DNA of 64,000 bases from Edaphobacter lichenicola (GCF_014201315.1 NZ_JACHDY010000002.1:620001-684000); one strand, 5' to 3'. Shown: positions 17,617 to 26,810, counted from the first letter of the stretch. Notes: generated by a model from the letters alone, not told the origin. Translations and numbers: made by a program.

Positions 17617-17645
17617 ATTCTATCGGCTTCGTGGCCATCCGCCAA
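17617..17645 (-). promoter_or_regulatory. Promoter of tRNA-Thr
   Basis: On the minus strand TTGGCG (17645-17640), a 17-base spacer and TAGAAT (17622-17617) end 10 bases before the tRNA 5' end. Both boxes and the spacing fit a sigma70-type promoter. Confidence 0.65.
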
Positions 17646-17700
17646 ATCTTCCGTTCGTTTGGGAACTAGCCCTTGCCAAAAAAGCAACCAACGCTGGAGA

Positions 17701-18594
17701 TCAACCGGCCAGATGTTGATTCGCAATCTCGATGAAGTTCCTCGCAAGGACGCTCTCCGCACCCGCCTTCACACCAAGATCAATCGACGTCCGGCACGCA
17801 CCCTTCACCTCTCGATACACCGCTCCCGGCATCGCAACCCTCGCAACACAAGCCGGCGCCAGCGTCACCCCAAGCCCTGCTGCCACAAGGCGCACCAGCG
17901 TCAGCCACTGCGGCGCATCCTGAACGATGTTCGGACGAAACCCGCTCCGTTCGCAACATGCGATCGTCCGGTCATAGGCCAGCGGCCCCATACGCCGCGC
18001 AAACATAATGAATGGTTCGCCCTCCAGCGCCTTCACCCCGAGCGTCTTTCGACCAGCCAGCGGATGCGCCTCCGGCAACACAGCCACGTACTTTTCTTTC
18101 AACAACGTAGTGATGCGAATCCCCTCCGTCGGATCTCCATCCCGCAGAAACGCAAGATCGATCTGCCCATTCAACAGAGCGGCAATCTGCGCAGACGTCA
18201 CCAGCTCCCGCAGGCGTAGCTCCACCTTCGGATAACGGCGTCGAAAGCTCCGAATCGCCGCCGGCAGCTCCGTAAACATCACCGAGCCGCTGAAACCCAC
18301 CGTCAGCGTCCCCTCTTCGCCGCGCCCCAACCGCCGAACCTGGGCAAGGTCCTCGTCCACCTTCTCCATCGTGCTCCGCGCCCGTCGCGCAAGCAGATGC
18401 CCAGCAGCCGTCAGCTTCACGCCACGTGTCGTCCGCTCAAACAGAGCATGACCAAGCATCTGTTCCAACCGTTTGATCTGCTGGCTCAACGGAGGCTGCG
18501 CCATCCCCAGACGCCTCGCCGCCTTGCTGAAGTGAAGCGTCTCAGCGACCGCCAAAAAGTAGCGCAGATGCCGCAGTTCAATCTGGTCATTCAT
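17701..18594 (-). CDS. LysR-family transcriptional regulator
   Basis: 297 residues with the LysR winged helix ELRHLRYFLAVAETLHFSKAARRLGMAQPPLSQQIKRLEQ (7-46) and a periplasmic-binding-like effector domain (about 90-295; GTLTVGFSGSVMFTELPAAI, FLRDGDPTEGIRITTLLKEK, GLGVTLAPACVARV). The sequence is close to the BenM/CatR/CbbR-like group responding to small organic acids, but the ligand is not known. A GNAT gene is transcribed divergently, 155 bases away, and could be its target. Confidence 0.93.
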   Translation of the reverse strand: MNDQIELRHLRYFLAVAETLHFSKAARRLGMAQPPLSQQIKRLEQMLGHALFERTTRGVKLTAAGHLLARRARSTMEKVDEDLAQVRRLGRGEEGTLTVGFSGSVMFTELPAAIRSFRRRYPKVELRLRELVTSAQIAALLNGQIDLAFLRDGDPTEGIRITTLLKEKYVAVLPEAHPLAGRKTLGVKALEGEPFIMFARRMGPLAYDRTIACCERSGFRPNIVQDAPQWLTLVRLVAAGLGVTLAPACVARVAMPGAVYREVKGACRTSIDLGVKAGAESVLARNFIEIANQHLAG

Positions 18595-18749
18595 ATCTCA
18601 ATCATATAGATCGCGACCTTTCAGCTATTGGACATCCCGCAAGACTCCTCGTAGCGTTGAATTCAGGAGGCGTCGTCAGTGCAGGCGCCCTTCGCGCCAG
18701 ACGGCGAAGTCGCAGCGCCACCTGCATCGCAGAATTCAGTGGAGGCCCC

Positions 18750-19241
18750 ATGAACCAGACAGCCCTGGAGTTCAAGATCCGAGAGTTCGAACCGGGAGAC
18801 GAGATCGCCTTTCGCACCCTCAACGAAGAGTGGATCACCCGCGAGTTCGTCCTCGAGCCCAAGGACGTGTACTCCCTCTCCGACCCACAGGCAACCATCC
18901 TCGATCGCGGCGGCCGCATCTTCTTCGCCATTCAAAACGGCGAGACCGTCGGCTGCTGTGCTCTGGTCGCGATGAAGCCCGGAGAGTTCGAAGTAGCCAA
19001 GATGGCCGTAACCCAAGCATGCCAGGGAACCGGAATCGGACGCCGACTCCTCCAGGCCGTCGTCGACGAAGCAAGGACCTCAGGAGCAACCCGGCTCTAT
19101 CTCGAAACCAACCACAAGCTAACTCCAGCCATTCACCTCTACGAAGCCGTCGGCTTCAAACGGCTCCCACCAGACCGCGTAGTGCCGTCTCCGTACGCCC
19201 GCGCAGACGTCTCGATGGAGCTATCGTTCCCCACTCCCTAA
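18750..19241 (+). CDS. GNAT family N-acetyltransferase
   Basis: 163 residues from the ATG at 18750, preceded by GGAGG at 18741-18745. It contains the GNAT fold: FEPGDEIAFRTLNEEWI, the beta-strand FFAIQNGETVGCCALV, FEVAKMAVTQACQGTGIGRR (the acetyl-CoA-binding Q/RxxGxG/A motif) and LYLETNHKLTPAIHLYEAVGF. It should acetylate a small molecule or peptide; the substrate is unknown. It is divergent from a LysR gene. Confidence 0.9.
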   Translation: MNQTALEFKIREFEPGDEIAFRTLNEEWITREFVLEPKDVYSLSDPQATILDRGGRIFFAIQNGETVGCCALVAMKPGEFEVAKMAVTQACQGTGIGRRLLQAVVDEARTSGATRLYLETNHKLTPAIHLYEAVGFKRLPPDRVVPSPYARADVSMELSFPTP

Positions 19242-19276
19242 GCAAAGACCAGGGAACACGCGTCACAGATCAAAGC

Positions 19277-19408
19277 TCAAAGGTCACGGCGACCAACACC
19301 GTCAAAGTCTTCTCCTTCAGAGTCCGCCATGTCGGCCGGCCACACCAGTATCGCGAGCGCCACCAGAGCGATTGCTACTTGAAGAACCGGATGTAGACCC
19401 TCAGACAT
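19277..19408 (-). CDS. Possible small membrane protein (43 aa)
   Basis: An ATG at 19408, preceded by GGAAGAGG, opens 43 codons starting MSEGLHPVLQVAIALVALAI, with one membrane helix and an acidic tail. It lies downstream of the strong minus-strand promoter at 19664-19692 but also beyond the hairpin at 19579-19611. The evidence is only a good ribosome site and a plausible helix. Confidence 0.35.
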   Translation of the reverse strand: MSEGLHPVLQVAIALVALAILVWPADMADSEGEDFDGVGRRDL

Positions 19409-19578
19409 AGACCGCCTCTTCCTTCGAAGAGCCTTACGTTCCCTGAGATCTTCATCGGCAGCAACACTCTCGACCGTCACACAACGCCGACACCACAACC
19501 GATTCCCTCACCACAGCATCCCACTTTGGTAACCAACTCTCTCGCAAGAGAACCCACGAAAATCCCCTCCGGAAAAGC

Positions 19579-19611
19579 GAAGAGGCCACCCGGCAACGAG
19601 GTGGCCTCTTC
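19579..19611 (-). terminator. Strong hairpin, terminator or attenuator
   Basis: GAAGAGGCCACC (19579-19590) and GGTGGCCTCTTC (19600-19611) form a perfect 12-base stem with a 9-base loop. On the minus strand it is followed by GCTTTTCC, on the plus strand by TTTAGGG, so it can terminate transcription from the promoter at 19664-19692 or, less likely, from the GNAT gene. Confidence 0.65.
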
Positions 19612-19657
19612 TTTAGGGAGAATAGTTCCAACGGAGGCAAAGCCATCAGAACTTTCT
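19579..19657 (-). ncRNA. Candidate small RNA (about 80 nt)
   Basis: A well-formed minus-strand promoter (19664-19692) would start a transcript near 19657 that ends at the hairpin 19579-19611 with a short U-run. No ribosome-binding site followed by a start codon is seen inside it. It may be an independent small RNA or an attenuated leader of the small ORF at 19277-19408. Confidence 0.35.
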
Positions 19658-19663
19658 GGCGAA

Positions 19664-19692
19664 ATACTAAGTTTGGCGATATGACGTGTCAA
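19664..19692 (-). promoter_or_regulatory. Consensus-like promoter reading left
   Basis: On the minus strand, a perfect TTGACA (19692-19687), exactly 17 bases and TAGTAT (19669-19664). It is the best -35 box seen in the window and has no annotated gene directly downstream, only the hairpin at 19579-19611. Confidence 0.6.
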
Positions 19693-19880
19693 GGCCAAAA
19701 CTCAACTACTGTAAGTCCTTATTCCTCAATGGTTACGGGGGTTACTAACCTGCCAACAGGGGCCCTCGTATTCGCCTAAGTTTCGCTTTTACCGCCCTCA
19801 CCAAAATCTAAACCGCATTCCTATCAGCCGCTTAGCTCCTCCCCTGCACCATCCCCAGTGCAGATCGGCGAGCCCTCCGA

Positions 19881-20999
19881 TCATCCCCCGTGCTCAACCC
19901 CGGACCCCTCCGTATGAATCCGAGCCGCACTTCCGCTCAAATCAATCCGAAGAAACTCCGGCTCCGTCGCCGCCGGCTTACCCTGAAGTACCCTGATCGC
20001 CGCCCGTCCGCCACCCAGAAACAGCGCCAGAATCACAGCCGCCAGAGCCCCCAGTCCGCAGAACACCAGGATGCTGGTCAGCAGACTCACCGTCTTCCTG
20101 ATCTCCGCATGGAACTCCGGCGGCACCGCCCTGTTCCAGGTCACCTCACTCCGCAGATGGATCCCCTCCACCAGCCTCTGTGCCTCTGCCCCGCTCCAGG
20201 CCCCCGTCGTCAGCAGCACCAGCGGCCCCTCACGCCTCAGCTTCACCGTCCCGGCTCCGGAACCTTCCCGGTTCATCTCCGCCTCGATCTGTCGTCCGTG
20301 GTCGCCCGCGATCTGCGGCGTCGGGTAGAGCAGCATCGTCAGCGTACCTTTTCCCTCATACTTCGCCGTCACCACCTCGGCTGCTTTATCGAAGCCAATC
20401 ATCTCCGCCGGAAGCACCCCGCCCGTCGCCTGATAGCCCACCGGCCCCAGAGCATACCGCTCCGAGCCCTTCTCCAAACCCTTCCCCGGCAAGTAAGTCG
20501 GCAGCAGCGGAGACATCCCCTTCGGCCCTCCCACCTTCGGCAGCCCCACCTCCACCGTCCGCAGCACCGCCTCAGCTGACTCGGGATAGAGCTTCAAGTT
20601 TGCCACCACCACCGAGACCCCACTCCGCACTACGGTAGAACCGCTCTTCCGCAGATAGTCGTACGCCGCTGCCGCACCAGTCGCATCCTCAAACTGATAC
20701 ACAATCACCGTTCCACCCGACACAGTTCCGTGGGCCACCGGGCTCTGCGGCCCTCCCCGCTCATACCGGCGAATCCCATCCTCCACCAGCACCGGCGCAT
20801 CGGCTCCGCTCCACGAAGGAGCACCCATCCCCGCGTCATGGTCCGGCCCTCCCCGCAGCAACTCCGGCAGCAGCGGCGTCGGAGGCTCGGCCAACATCAC
20901 CTTCGGCGTCTGCCCCTCCAGCGAAATCACAGAGGCACCCATCACCACCAGCCCCAACACGGCCGTCGACATAACCCGCATCCGAGAAAGAAAACCCAT
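19881..20999 (-). CDS. DUF6599-like secreted, C-terminally anchored protein
   Basis: 372 residues. It has an N-terminal signal peptide (MSTAVLGLVVMGASVISLEG), then an extracytoplasmic domain with VIVYQFEDATGAAAAYDYLR, VNLKLYPESAEA-like strands, LPTYLPGKGLEKGSERYALG and ALGPVGYQATGG. A membrane helix lies near the C-terminus (LTSILVFCGLGALAAVILAL) with a short cytoplasmic tail. This pattern corresponds to proteins annotated DUF6599 in Acidobacteriota; function unknown. It stands alone, convergent with the candidate small-RNA region. Confidence 0.8.
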   Translation of the reverse strand: MGFLSRMRVMSTAVLGLVVMGASVISLEGQTPKVMLAEPPTPLLPELLRGGPDHDAGMGAPSWSGADAPVLVEDGIRRYERGGPQSPVAHGTVSGGTVIVYQFEDATGAAAAYDYLRKSGSTVVRSGVSVVVANLKLYPESAEAVLRTVEVGLPKVGGPKGMSPLLPTYLPGKGLEKGSERYALGPVGYQATGGVLPAEMIGFDKAAEVVTAKYEGKGTLTMLLYPTPQIAGDHGRQIEAEMNREGSGAGTVKLRREGPLVLLTTGAWSGAEAQRLVEGIHLRSEVTWNRAVPPEFHAEIRKTVSLLTSILVFCGLGALAAVILALFLGGGRAAIRVLQGKPAATEPEFLRIDLSGSAARIHTEGSGVEHGG

Positions 21000-21130
21000 A
21001 CGTTGGTCAGACTACACCAGCGCGCGAACGTAAGCCTAGAGCTACACACCCACGTCTCAGGCCGCCGACAATCCGAGCTAACCGCCGCAACCCGAAGACA
21101 ATCAACCCATCATCGTCCTAAGAAAACGTC

Positions 21131-22393
21131 CTAGGAAAACTTCAGCAGCGTCGCAATCCCCTGCGGATCTCCCAACCCTCTGCTCTCGATCAATGCATTA
21201 ATCTCCTTTAAATATCTGGGACTATGCTCCACCGTCCTCGAGAAAGACTGCACCAGCCTGACGACATGCTCTTCCCCAAACGCCTCCCGCGCATGACCCG
21301 CCATCCCAGCCAGCAGACCGTACACCAGCGCATACTGCGTCACCATCAACAGAAACTCCCCGAAGATTCCCTGCGGAGTAATATGCGCGCTCGCCTCCCG
21401 GCCAAATGGAAACAGCGTCCGGTAAACATAATTCAGAAGATAGTTCTCCAGAATATGCGGATGCTCCGCAAAGAACGGCGCACAGTACCGCGACTCAGCC
21501 TCCACATAGTTGAACGCATCGCTCGCAGCAGTCGATCCCGCGGAGTACCCAATACCCTGCAGAAACTCGTCAAAGCACTCCAGAAATCGCTGCCCGCACG
21601 ACCCCGCACGAATCCTCTGATCGATCAGCCGAAGCACCACATCCAGCTGCACCGCGGGCTGCGCCGGCACCATCTCCAGCTTGTCGCAGAGCGCCCCATT
21701 CTCCACGATCTCCCAATAGCTGGCCAGCACCTCCGGCACAGCCTCGTCATCCCGCGCCGTAGTCACTTCGTTCAACCGTTTCGAAAGCATCCCAAGCAGA
21801 AACAGCCGCTGCCACATCGGGCGTCGGCGATCATGAATCATCGCCACCACCAGATCCCGAACCTCCCAGAAGTAGCGTATCGGCTTATGAATCGCGCCCG
21901 CCCCGGTAGCCAGCCGCGAACTCTGGTCCGTCCGAAAGCGATCCGACGAAGCCTCCCCCACTGCCCGTGTCGAGTCCGCATCCAGCAGCACCTGCCGAGC
22001 CGCCTGCGGGCACGAGAGATACAGCGAAACCTCAAGCTCATTCTCCACACTGTTCAACGCGCGAGGATACGTCGAACAAGTAGCAGACAACAGCGCCGAA
22101 CCATACTCCTTCTGCACGCCACAAAGCTGCTCCGCCGAAAGAAAAGGACACCGGCCCGAGGCGTTCGGCGTAATCCGCGCATACAGAGCATCCGTAGCGC
22201 CCACCGGAAGAATCGAGACATACTGCTTCACCAGCGCCCCCAGAGTCTCCTCCGGAAACGCCTGGTATCCCTCATAAGTCTTCCTGTCCACCAGAACGCT
22301 CATGCCATGACAACAGGAGTCCTCGCACTCGGTCCCGATACAGTGAAAGGCACTCCCGTACTGCGGTTGAATCTTCTGCGTCTCAGGCCTCAT
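21131..22393 (-). CDS. FliB-like protein (flagellin lysine-N-methylase family)
   Basis: 420 residues from the ATG at 22393, which is preceded by GAGGAGG at ideal spacing; the longer frame to 22513 lacks this. The N-terminal part has the Cys-rich family signature CIGTECEDSCCHGMSV, then GRCPFLSAEQLCGVQKEYG and LSATCSTYPR. FliB methylates flagellin lysines in enterics. Many bacteria without flagella carry homologues of unknown target, and no flagellar gene is visible here, so the substrate may differ. The conserved cysteines are consistent with a metal or Fe-S centre, which is inference. Confidence 0.85.
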   Translation of the reverse strand: MRPETQKIQPQYGSAFHCIGTECEDSCCHGMSVLVDRKTYEGYQAFPEETLGALVKQYVSILPVGATDALYARITPNASGRCPFLSAEQLCGVQKEYGSALLSATCSTYPRALNSVENELEVSLYLSCPQAARQVLLDADSTRAVGEASSDRFRTDQSSRLATGAGAIHKPIRYFWEVRDLVVAMIHDRRRPMWQRLFLLGMLSKRLNEVTTARDDEAVPEVLASYWEIVENGALCDKLEMVPAQPAVQLDVVLRLIDQRIRAGSCGQRFLECFDEFLQGIGYSAGSTAASDAFNYVEAESRYCAPFFAEHPHILENYLLNYVYRTLFPFGREASAHITPQGIFGEFLLMVTQYALVYGLLAGMAGHAREAFGEEHVVRLVQSFSRTVEHSPRYLKEINALIESRGLGDPQGIATLLKFS

Positions 22394-23017
22394 GGACCTC
22401 CTCACGGAAGAGCGCAGTCTCCGCATCGAAATCAACGAGACAACCTGCGCATCTTCGAACGGAAAAATCTCCGCGACGAACCAGAAGCAAACGCGCTGCC
22501 ATCCCCGGATCATCCAGATTGGAAGAATCTAAGAATCGCGCACCCACCGCGCTGGCGAATCTTTCTCTTTAATTACGAAGGATCTTCCTCTTATTTAAGA
22601 GTGTGCCCTTTAGCTACTTAACAGCCGTGGTCTTTTGTTTGTCATTCCGTAGCGCAGCGGAGGAATCCGCTTCTCGCTCGCCCCAACAAACACCGTCATC
22701 TCGACCGGAGTCGCGCAGTTTCATCGCGCGACGCAGTGGAGAGACCCCCGTATTCGCCTTTGCTGTTGCTGTTGTCTGCTCTTCGCCGTCATCCTGAACG
22801 AAGTGAAGGATCCCGACACATTCCACCCACCCATACCGCGCGAACCTTCCAACCCAAACACTCCAACCGTTGCCGCTCCTGCCCGACGAAAACACCGTCA
22901 TCTCGACCAAGCGGTTCACAGCCTCATCGTGTTTTTTGATCGCCTTACGCAGCGAATTTATTGGTCACTCCGCAGCACCGCGGAGGATCTTGCCTCACCG
23001 CCACCGCACCCAAAAAA
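22394..23017. repeat. Intergenic region with dispersed repeat family 2
   Basis: No gene. The stretch from about 22625 to 22990 is a mosaic of repeats also found at 25764-26060, 42745-42850 and inside the S9 peptidase gene. Recognisable pieces are TTTGTTTGTCATTCCGTAGC, GTCATCTCGACCGGAGTCGC, AGAGACCCCCGTATTCGCC and GTCATCCTGAACGAAGTGAA. Its reverse strand yields the misleading translation ILHFVQDD. Confidence 0.75.
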
Positions 23018-25402
23018 TCAATTCCCGCTGGCCCGCTCCGTCGGCGCCTTCGCCCCACTCAACCCACCCGCATACCGCGCGACACCTTTATACAAACTCT
23101 CCGCCACCCGCTCCCGATACTCCGGCTGCTGCAGCTGCCGCGAATCCTTCGCATTCGTCACAAACGAGATCTCCGCCAGAATCGAAGGCATATTCGCCCC
23201 GATCAGCACCACAAACGGAGCCTTCTTCACCCCACGATCCTTCAGCCCTGCATTGCCCTTCTGCAGCCCGCCATACAGACTCTGCTCCACATCCCCCGCA
23301 AACTCCCGCGACTCCGCAATCTTGTCCTTCAGCGCAATCTTCTTCACCAGATCGCTCAGCTGATGGATCGACTGATCCGACACCGCATTCTCACGCGCCG
23401 CCGTCTCCAGCGCATCCGGCGACGAGGTGAAGTTCAAATAGTAAGTCTCCACCCCACGCGCACTCGCATCCGCCGACGAGTTCGCATGGATCGAAAGAAA
23501 CAGATCCGCCTGCGCCTTATTCGCAATCGCCGTCCTGGTCTCGAGCGGAATAAACGTGTCATCCGACCGCGTATAGATAATCTCCGATCCCAGCCGCTCA
23601 TGCAGCAGCTTCCCCAGCCGCAGCGCCACATCCAGCACCACGTCCTTCTCTTCAATCCCATCCACGCCCAGCGTCCCCGAGTCATGCCCCCCATGCCCGG
23701 CATCGATCACGATCCGCCCAACCTTCAACCCCAGCGCCCGCACCATCGAGGTCTCGCCATCCGCCGTAGGCACCGCCGCCCGCGCCGGCACCGCATCGGC
23801 ATCCTTCGCACCTTTGCCGTGCCGCAGCTTCCTCGTGCTCGGCACAGGCACCGTCACCTCAGCAGAGCTCGCCGCCACTCCCGCTGCCGCACCCGCCGAG
23901 GCACCATCACCCCCCTGAAACCTAAGCCCTGAACCCTGGGCCCTGTCCGGCTGAGTCCTGTCCGGCTGAGCCCTGTCCGACACCACCGCCGAGATCGGCT
24001 GCGACGTAGGCTGTGTCGTCGCCTCCACCCTCCCCGGCTGCGCACTCACCGCCGCCACATCAAACGAACTCCCCGACTTCACCGCCGTCGTATTCGGAAC
24101 CGACGGCGCAGGAGCCGCCGGCCTCTGCATCGGCACACTCACCGCCGGCGCACCCGACTCCGCCTTACTCCCACCATGGATATCAATAATTAAACGATAA
24201 GGATTCGGCAGCAGAAACGCCGAGTACTCCGTCACATCATTCACATCCAGCACCACGCGCGTCATGTCGTTTGAAAACTGTGCCACCCGAATCCTCTTCA
24301 GAAAACCATCGTCGGTCACAGCGAAGCTCTTGCCCACCAGCTCCTGCGCCAGCCGCGTTCCATGCAGATCAAAGTAGATGCGATCCGGATTCGGCACCCG
24401 CGCCGCCTCATACGTCACATCGTCGCCCAGGTCGATCGCCACCCGCGTATAGTTCGGCGTCGACCAGTGACGAATCCCCGTCACCTGCGCCATGTGCCCC
24501 CGCCGCCCCGCTTTCGCCACATGCATTGGCGCGCCACTCTGCCCTCCCGCGTCGGATCCCGAAGTCGAGCCCAAAGCCAAACCCGAAGCAGCATCAATCG
24601 CCTCATCCCCCGGCGTCGCAACCCCCTGCCTCTCCCCAACTACCCCCTGTCCCCCAGAACCAACACCAGGACCTGCACCAGAACCAACGCCCGAGACCTT
24701 AGCATCGCGCCCATCAGACGCACCCGCCGTCGCCAGCATCCCGCCAGCTCCACCCTCCCGCGTAACCGGAGCCGCAACCGGAGCAATCGAAGACCCAGAA
24801 GAGCCCGGAGCCCCAGCCGACGCTACACCCTGATCCCTACGCCCTACCCCCTGATCCAGCGAAGCCAGCCCAGCCCGAGCCTCCTCCGCCAGCTCACTCC
24901 GCGGATACTGCTTCACCAGCAGCGCATATCTCTCCCGCGCCGCCGCCGCATCCTGCAGATCGTTCTCATAGATCTGCCCCTCCGCCAGCAGCGCCCCAAC
25001 CCTCAACGAACTGCCCGGATACTGCGTCCGCAAAAACTCATACTGCCCCACCGCCGCCTTCAGACTCTTCGCATCATGCAGCCCGCGCCCCTGCTCAGCC
25101 AGCAGCTCCGCCACCGCGTTCACGCTGTCAGGAGCGCGCCTATCGCCCGGCGCCTCGTGGTACACCGCACGAAAACCATCCATCGCCCGCGCATAATCTG
25201 CCCTGGTCCGCGTCCCCGCCGGCATCGCCTCCAGCGTCTGCCGCCCCCGCTCCGCCTGCTCCCAAAGACTCAACTCCACGTGCCGCTGCCGCGCCGCCCA
25301 CGCAGGCAGAACCTGCACCATCGCGCAGCTCAACACCACCGCCCAACCCGCGACCCACCTCGAACTGAAAATTGTCTTCCCCAGTCCCATAGTCTTTTTC
25401 AA
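23018..25402 (-). CDS. N-acetylmuramoyl-L-alanine amidase with AMIN domain
   Basis: 794 residues. It has a signal peptide (VAGWAVVLSCAMVQVLPAWA), TPR-like helices (about 40-190) and a long low-complexity linker. An AMIN domain follows (about 300-405; YTRVAIDLGDDVTYEAARVP, RVVLDVNDVTEYSAFLLPNP), then a second linker rich in Pro/Ala/Ser and an Amidase_3 domain (about 560-785). In the latter, IVIDAGHGGHDSGTLG provides the first Zn ligand, and Glu of EEKDVVLDVALRL and His of LFLSIHANSSADAS provide the others; the catalytic Glu is in ILAEISFVTN. It cleaves the peptide stem from murein in the periplasm and is probably division-associated. The linker around nt 24540-24840 is unusually long. Confidence 0.93.
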   Translation of the reverse strand: MKKTMGLGKTIFSSRWVAGWAVVLSCAMVQVLPAWAARQRHVELSLWEQAERGRQTLEAMPAGTRTRADYARAMDGFRAVYHEAPGDRRAPDSVNAVAELLAEQGRGLHDAKSLKAAVGQYEFLRTQYPGSSLRVGALLAEGQIYENDLQDAAAARERYALLVKQYPRSELAEEARAGLASLDQGVGRRDQGVASAGAPGSSGSSIAPVAAPVTREGGAGGMLATAGASDGRDAKVSGVGSGAGPGVGSGGQGVVGERQGVATPGDEAIDAASGLALGSTSGSDAGGQSGAPMHVAKAGRRGHMAQVTGIRHWSTPNYTRVAIDLGDDVTYEAARVPNPDRIYFDLHGTRLAQELVGKSFAVTDDGFLKRIRVAQFSNDMTRVVLDVNDVTEYSAFLLPNPYRLIIDIHGGSKAESGAPAVSVPMQRPAAPAPSVPNTTAVKSGSSFDVAAVSAQPGRVEATTQPTSQPISAVVSDRAQPDRTQPDRAQGSGLRFQGGDGASAGAAAGVAASSAEVTVPVPSTRKLRHGKGAKDADAVPARAAVPTADGETSMVRALGLKVGRIVIDAGHGGHDSGTLGVDGIEEKDVVLDVALRLGKLLHERLGSEIIYTRSDDTFIPLETRTAIANKAQADLFLSIHANSSADASARGVETYYLNFTSSPDALETAARENAVSDQSIHQLSDLVKKIALKDKIAESREFAGDVEQSLYGGLQKGNAGLKDRGVKKAPFVVLIGANMPSILAEISFVTNAKDSRQLQQPEYRERVAESLYKGVARYAGGLSGAKAPTERASGN

Positions 25403-25587
25403 AAACCGACAGACTGCCTAAGTTTAAGAGACCCCACCCCGCAACGCATGTGAAAAGAAGCCCGGTACTCCCCCCGGTACTCCCCCCCAGCCACCCCCCA
25501 AGCCACCCCAACCCATTGCGCCTAACCCGCATCAAGTCACTATTCCAGCCTGATCACAGCAAGCCATCCTGCGGTAAACTCACTCCC

Positions 25588-25758
25588 ATGGTAGACATCG
25601 ATCTTCTTGTCGAAGCGATTCGCAAACGCGGCCACACCGTCCAGAGCGTCTTCTCGGTACCGGATAACGCAGGCGTCTACGAAATCGTCATAGACGGCAA
25701 CCTCCTCAACCTCGAAGAAGCAAGACAGCTTCTCGAAGACGAGGAAGCATCGAAATAA
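25588..25758 (+). CDS. Small conserved protein (56 aa)
   Basis: MVDIDLLVEAIRKRGHTVQS to the end gives a compact alpha/beta peptide with an acidic C-terminal helix (LNLEEARQLLEDEEASK). The start ATG at 25588 is the first Met after the family of C-rich bases at 25450-25510. No membrane segment. I do not know the family; its balanced composition and the absence of competing frames make it a credible gene. Confidence 0.7.
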   Translation: MVDIDLLVEAIRKRGHTVQSVFSVPDNAGVYEIVIDGNLLNLEEARQLLEDEEASK

Positions 25759-26080
25759 CCACCTTCCAACACAAACGCTCCAACCGTTGCCGCTCTTCCC
25801 GCCACAAGAATCGTCATCTCGACCGAAGCTGTTCGCAGCCTCACCGTGAACAGCGCAGGGATTGCGGCCACAGCTCTCAGTTGCAGCGAACCGATTCATG
25901 CTGCGGTATCCGTCAAGACCCCCGTATTTGCCTTTGCCTTTGCAGTTGTCGTCATCCTGAACGGAGTGAAGGATCCCGACACCTTCAACCTACCCATACG
26001 GTTCGAACCTTCCAACCCAAGCACCAGCCGTTGCCGCTCTTCCCCATCCCAAAATCATCTCGCCCGATGACAAATCCGCT
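25759..26080. repeat. Intergenic region with dispersed repeat family 2
   Basis: A second mosaic copy: GTCATCTCGACCGAAGCTGT near 25813, GTCAAGACCCCCGTATTTGC near 25911 and GTCATCCTGAACGGAGTGAA near 25951, in the same order as at 22680-22810. No gene lies here. The last bases carry the MntR operator candidate. Confidence 0.75.
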
Positions 26081-26095
26081 TTACCATGGTTAACT
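26081..26095. promoter_or_regulatory. Operator candidate in front of the mntR-like gene
   Basis: TTACCATGGTTAACT, 7 bases before the ATG, matches TAACCTCGGTTAACT before mntH at 12 of 15 positions and contains the palindrome ACCATGGT. The position over the ribosome-binding region fits autoregulation by the DtxR/MntR protein. Confidence 0.6.
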
Positions 26096-26102
26096 TGCAA
26101 TC

Positions 26103-26810
26103 ATGTCGCAGGAAATCACAGTCTCGAAAGAAGACTACCTCAAGGCAATTATTGAAGCCGAGAGCGAAGGCCACACCGTCATCGCCGCCCTGCTCGCCCA
26201 GTGGCTGGAGGTCTCCGCACCCGCCGTCACCAAAGCCGTAAAACGCCTCCGCGAAGACGGCTACATCGAGGCTGGCCGCGAAGGGGCCCTCAAACTCACC
26301 ACGAAAGGACGAGAGGCCGCCCACCGCACCGCCCTCCGTCATCATCTCGTCGAACGCATGCTCTCCGAGATGTTCGGCATGGAGTGGCATCAGATCCACA
26401 CCGAGGCCGAACGCCTCGAACACGCCATCTCCCCCGCATTCGAAGCCAAACTCATCGAAAAACTCGGCGAAGCCGGCGACTGCCCCCACGGCAACAAGGT
26501 CCTCCCCGAGACCCCCGCGCAGATCAAGCGCCGAGGCCTCGTCGCACTCTCCGAAGCCACCGAGAACACTGACTACGTCGTCGCAAGTCTCTACGAACGA
26601 GACTCCGGCCTGCTCGAGTTTCTTCACGAGCTCGGAATAGGACCCAAGGTCGCCGTCCGCGTCCAGAGACGCAACTACGACAACACCATGCAGATCAAGA
26701 CCCCCAACGGCTCCGTGACCCTCGGCCAATCCGCCGCCATCAGGGTCTGGGTACGTCCCAGCGCAGGATCAGGCGCGGCAGATGAACCAAGGCGACGTAA
26801 AAAAACATAA
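26103..26810 (+). CDS. mntR: DtxR/MntR-family metal-dependent regulator
   Basis: 235 residues: winged helix (VSKEDYLKAIIEAESEGHTV and LEVSAPAVTKAVKRLREDGY, about 1-75) and a dimerisation/metal-binding domain with RHHLVERMLSEMFGMEWHQI and AERLEHAISPAFEAKLIEKL. Its C-terminal FeoA/SH3-like domain lies at about 150-225. The His/Glu/Cys-containing metal region includes GDCPHGNKV. The next gene is an Nramp transporter, and both genes carry the same operator-like sequence, which points to a Mn(II)-responsive repressor. A Fe-responsive role cannot be excluded by sequence alone. Confidence 0.9.
   Translation: MSQEITVSKEDYLKAIIEAESEGHTVIAALLAQWLEVSAPAVTKAVKRLREDGYIEAGREGALKLTTKGREAAHRTALRHHLVERMLSEMFGMEWHQIHTEAERLEHAISPAFEAKLIEKLGEAGDCPHGNKVLPETPAQIKRRGLVALSEATENTDYVVASLYERDSGLLEFLHELGIGPKVAVRVQRRNYDNTMQIKTPNGSVTLGQSAAIRVWVRPSAGSGAADEPRRRKKT

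Noticed and set aside
21224..22621. A 465-codon plus-strand frame across the FliB-like gene
   Set aside because: Mirror of the real gene; composition is Arg/Pro/His-rich and no domain is recognisable.
22614..22919. Minus-strand frame with ILHFVQDD
   Set aside because: This is the common translation of repeat family 2, not a protein.
25450..25515. C-rich stretch with ACTCCCCCCGG and CCCCCCAGCCACCCCC
   Set aside because: Looks like simple C-rich sequence between the amidase and the small gene; no arms or spacing to suggest a functional element.
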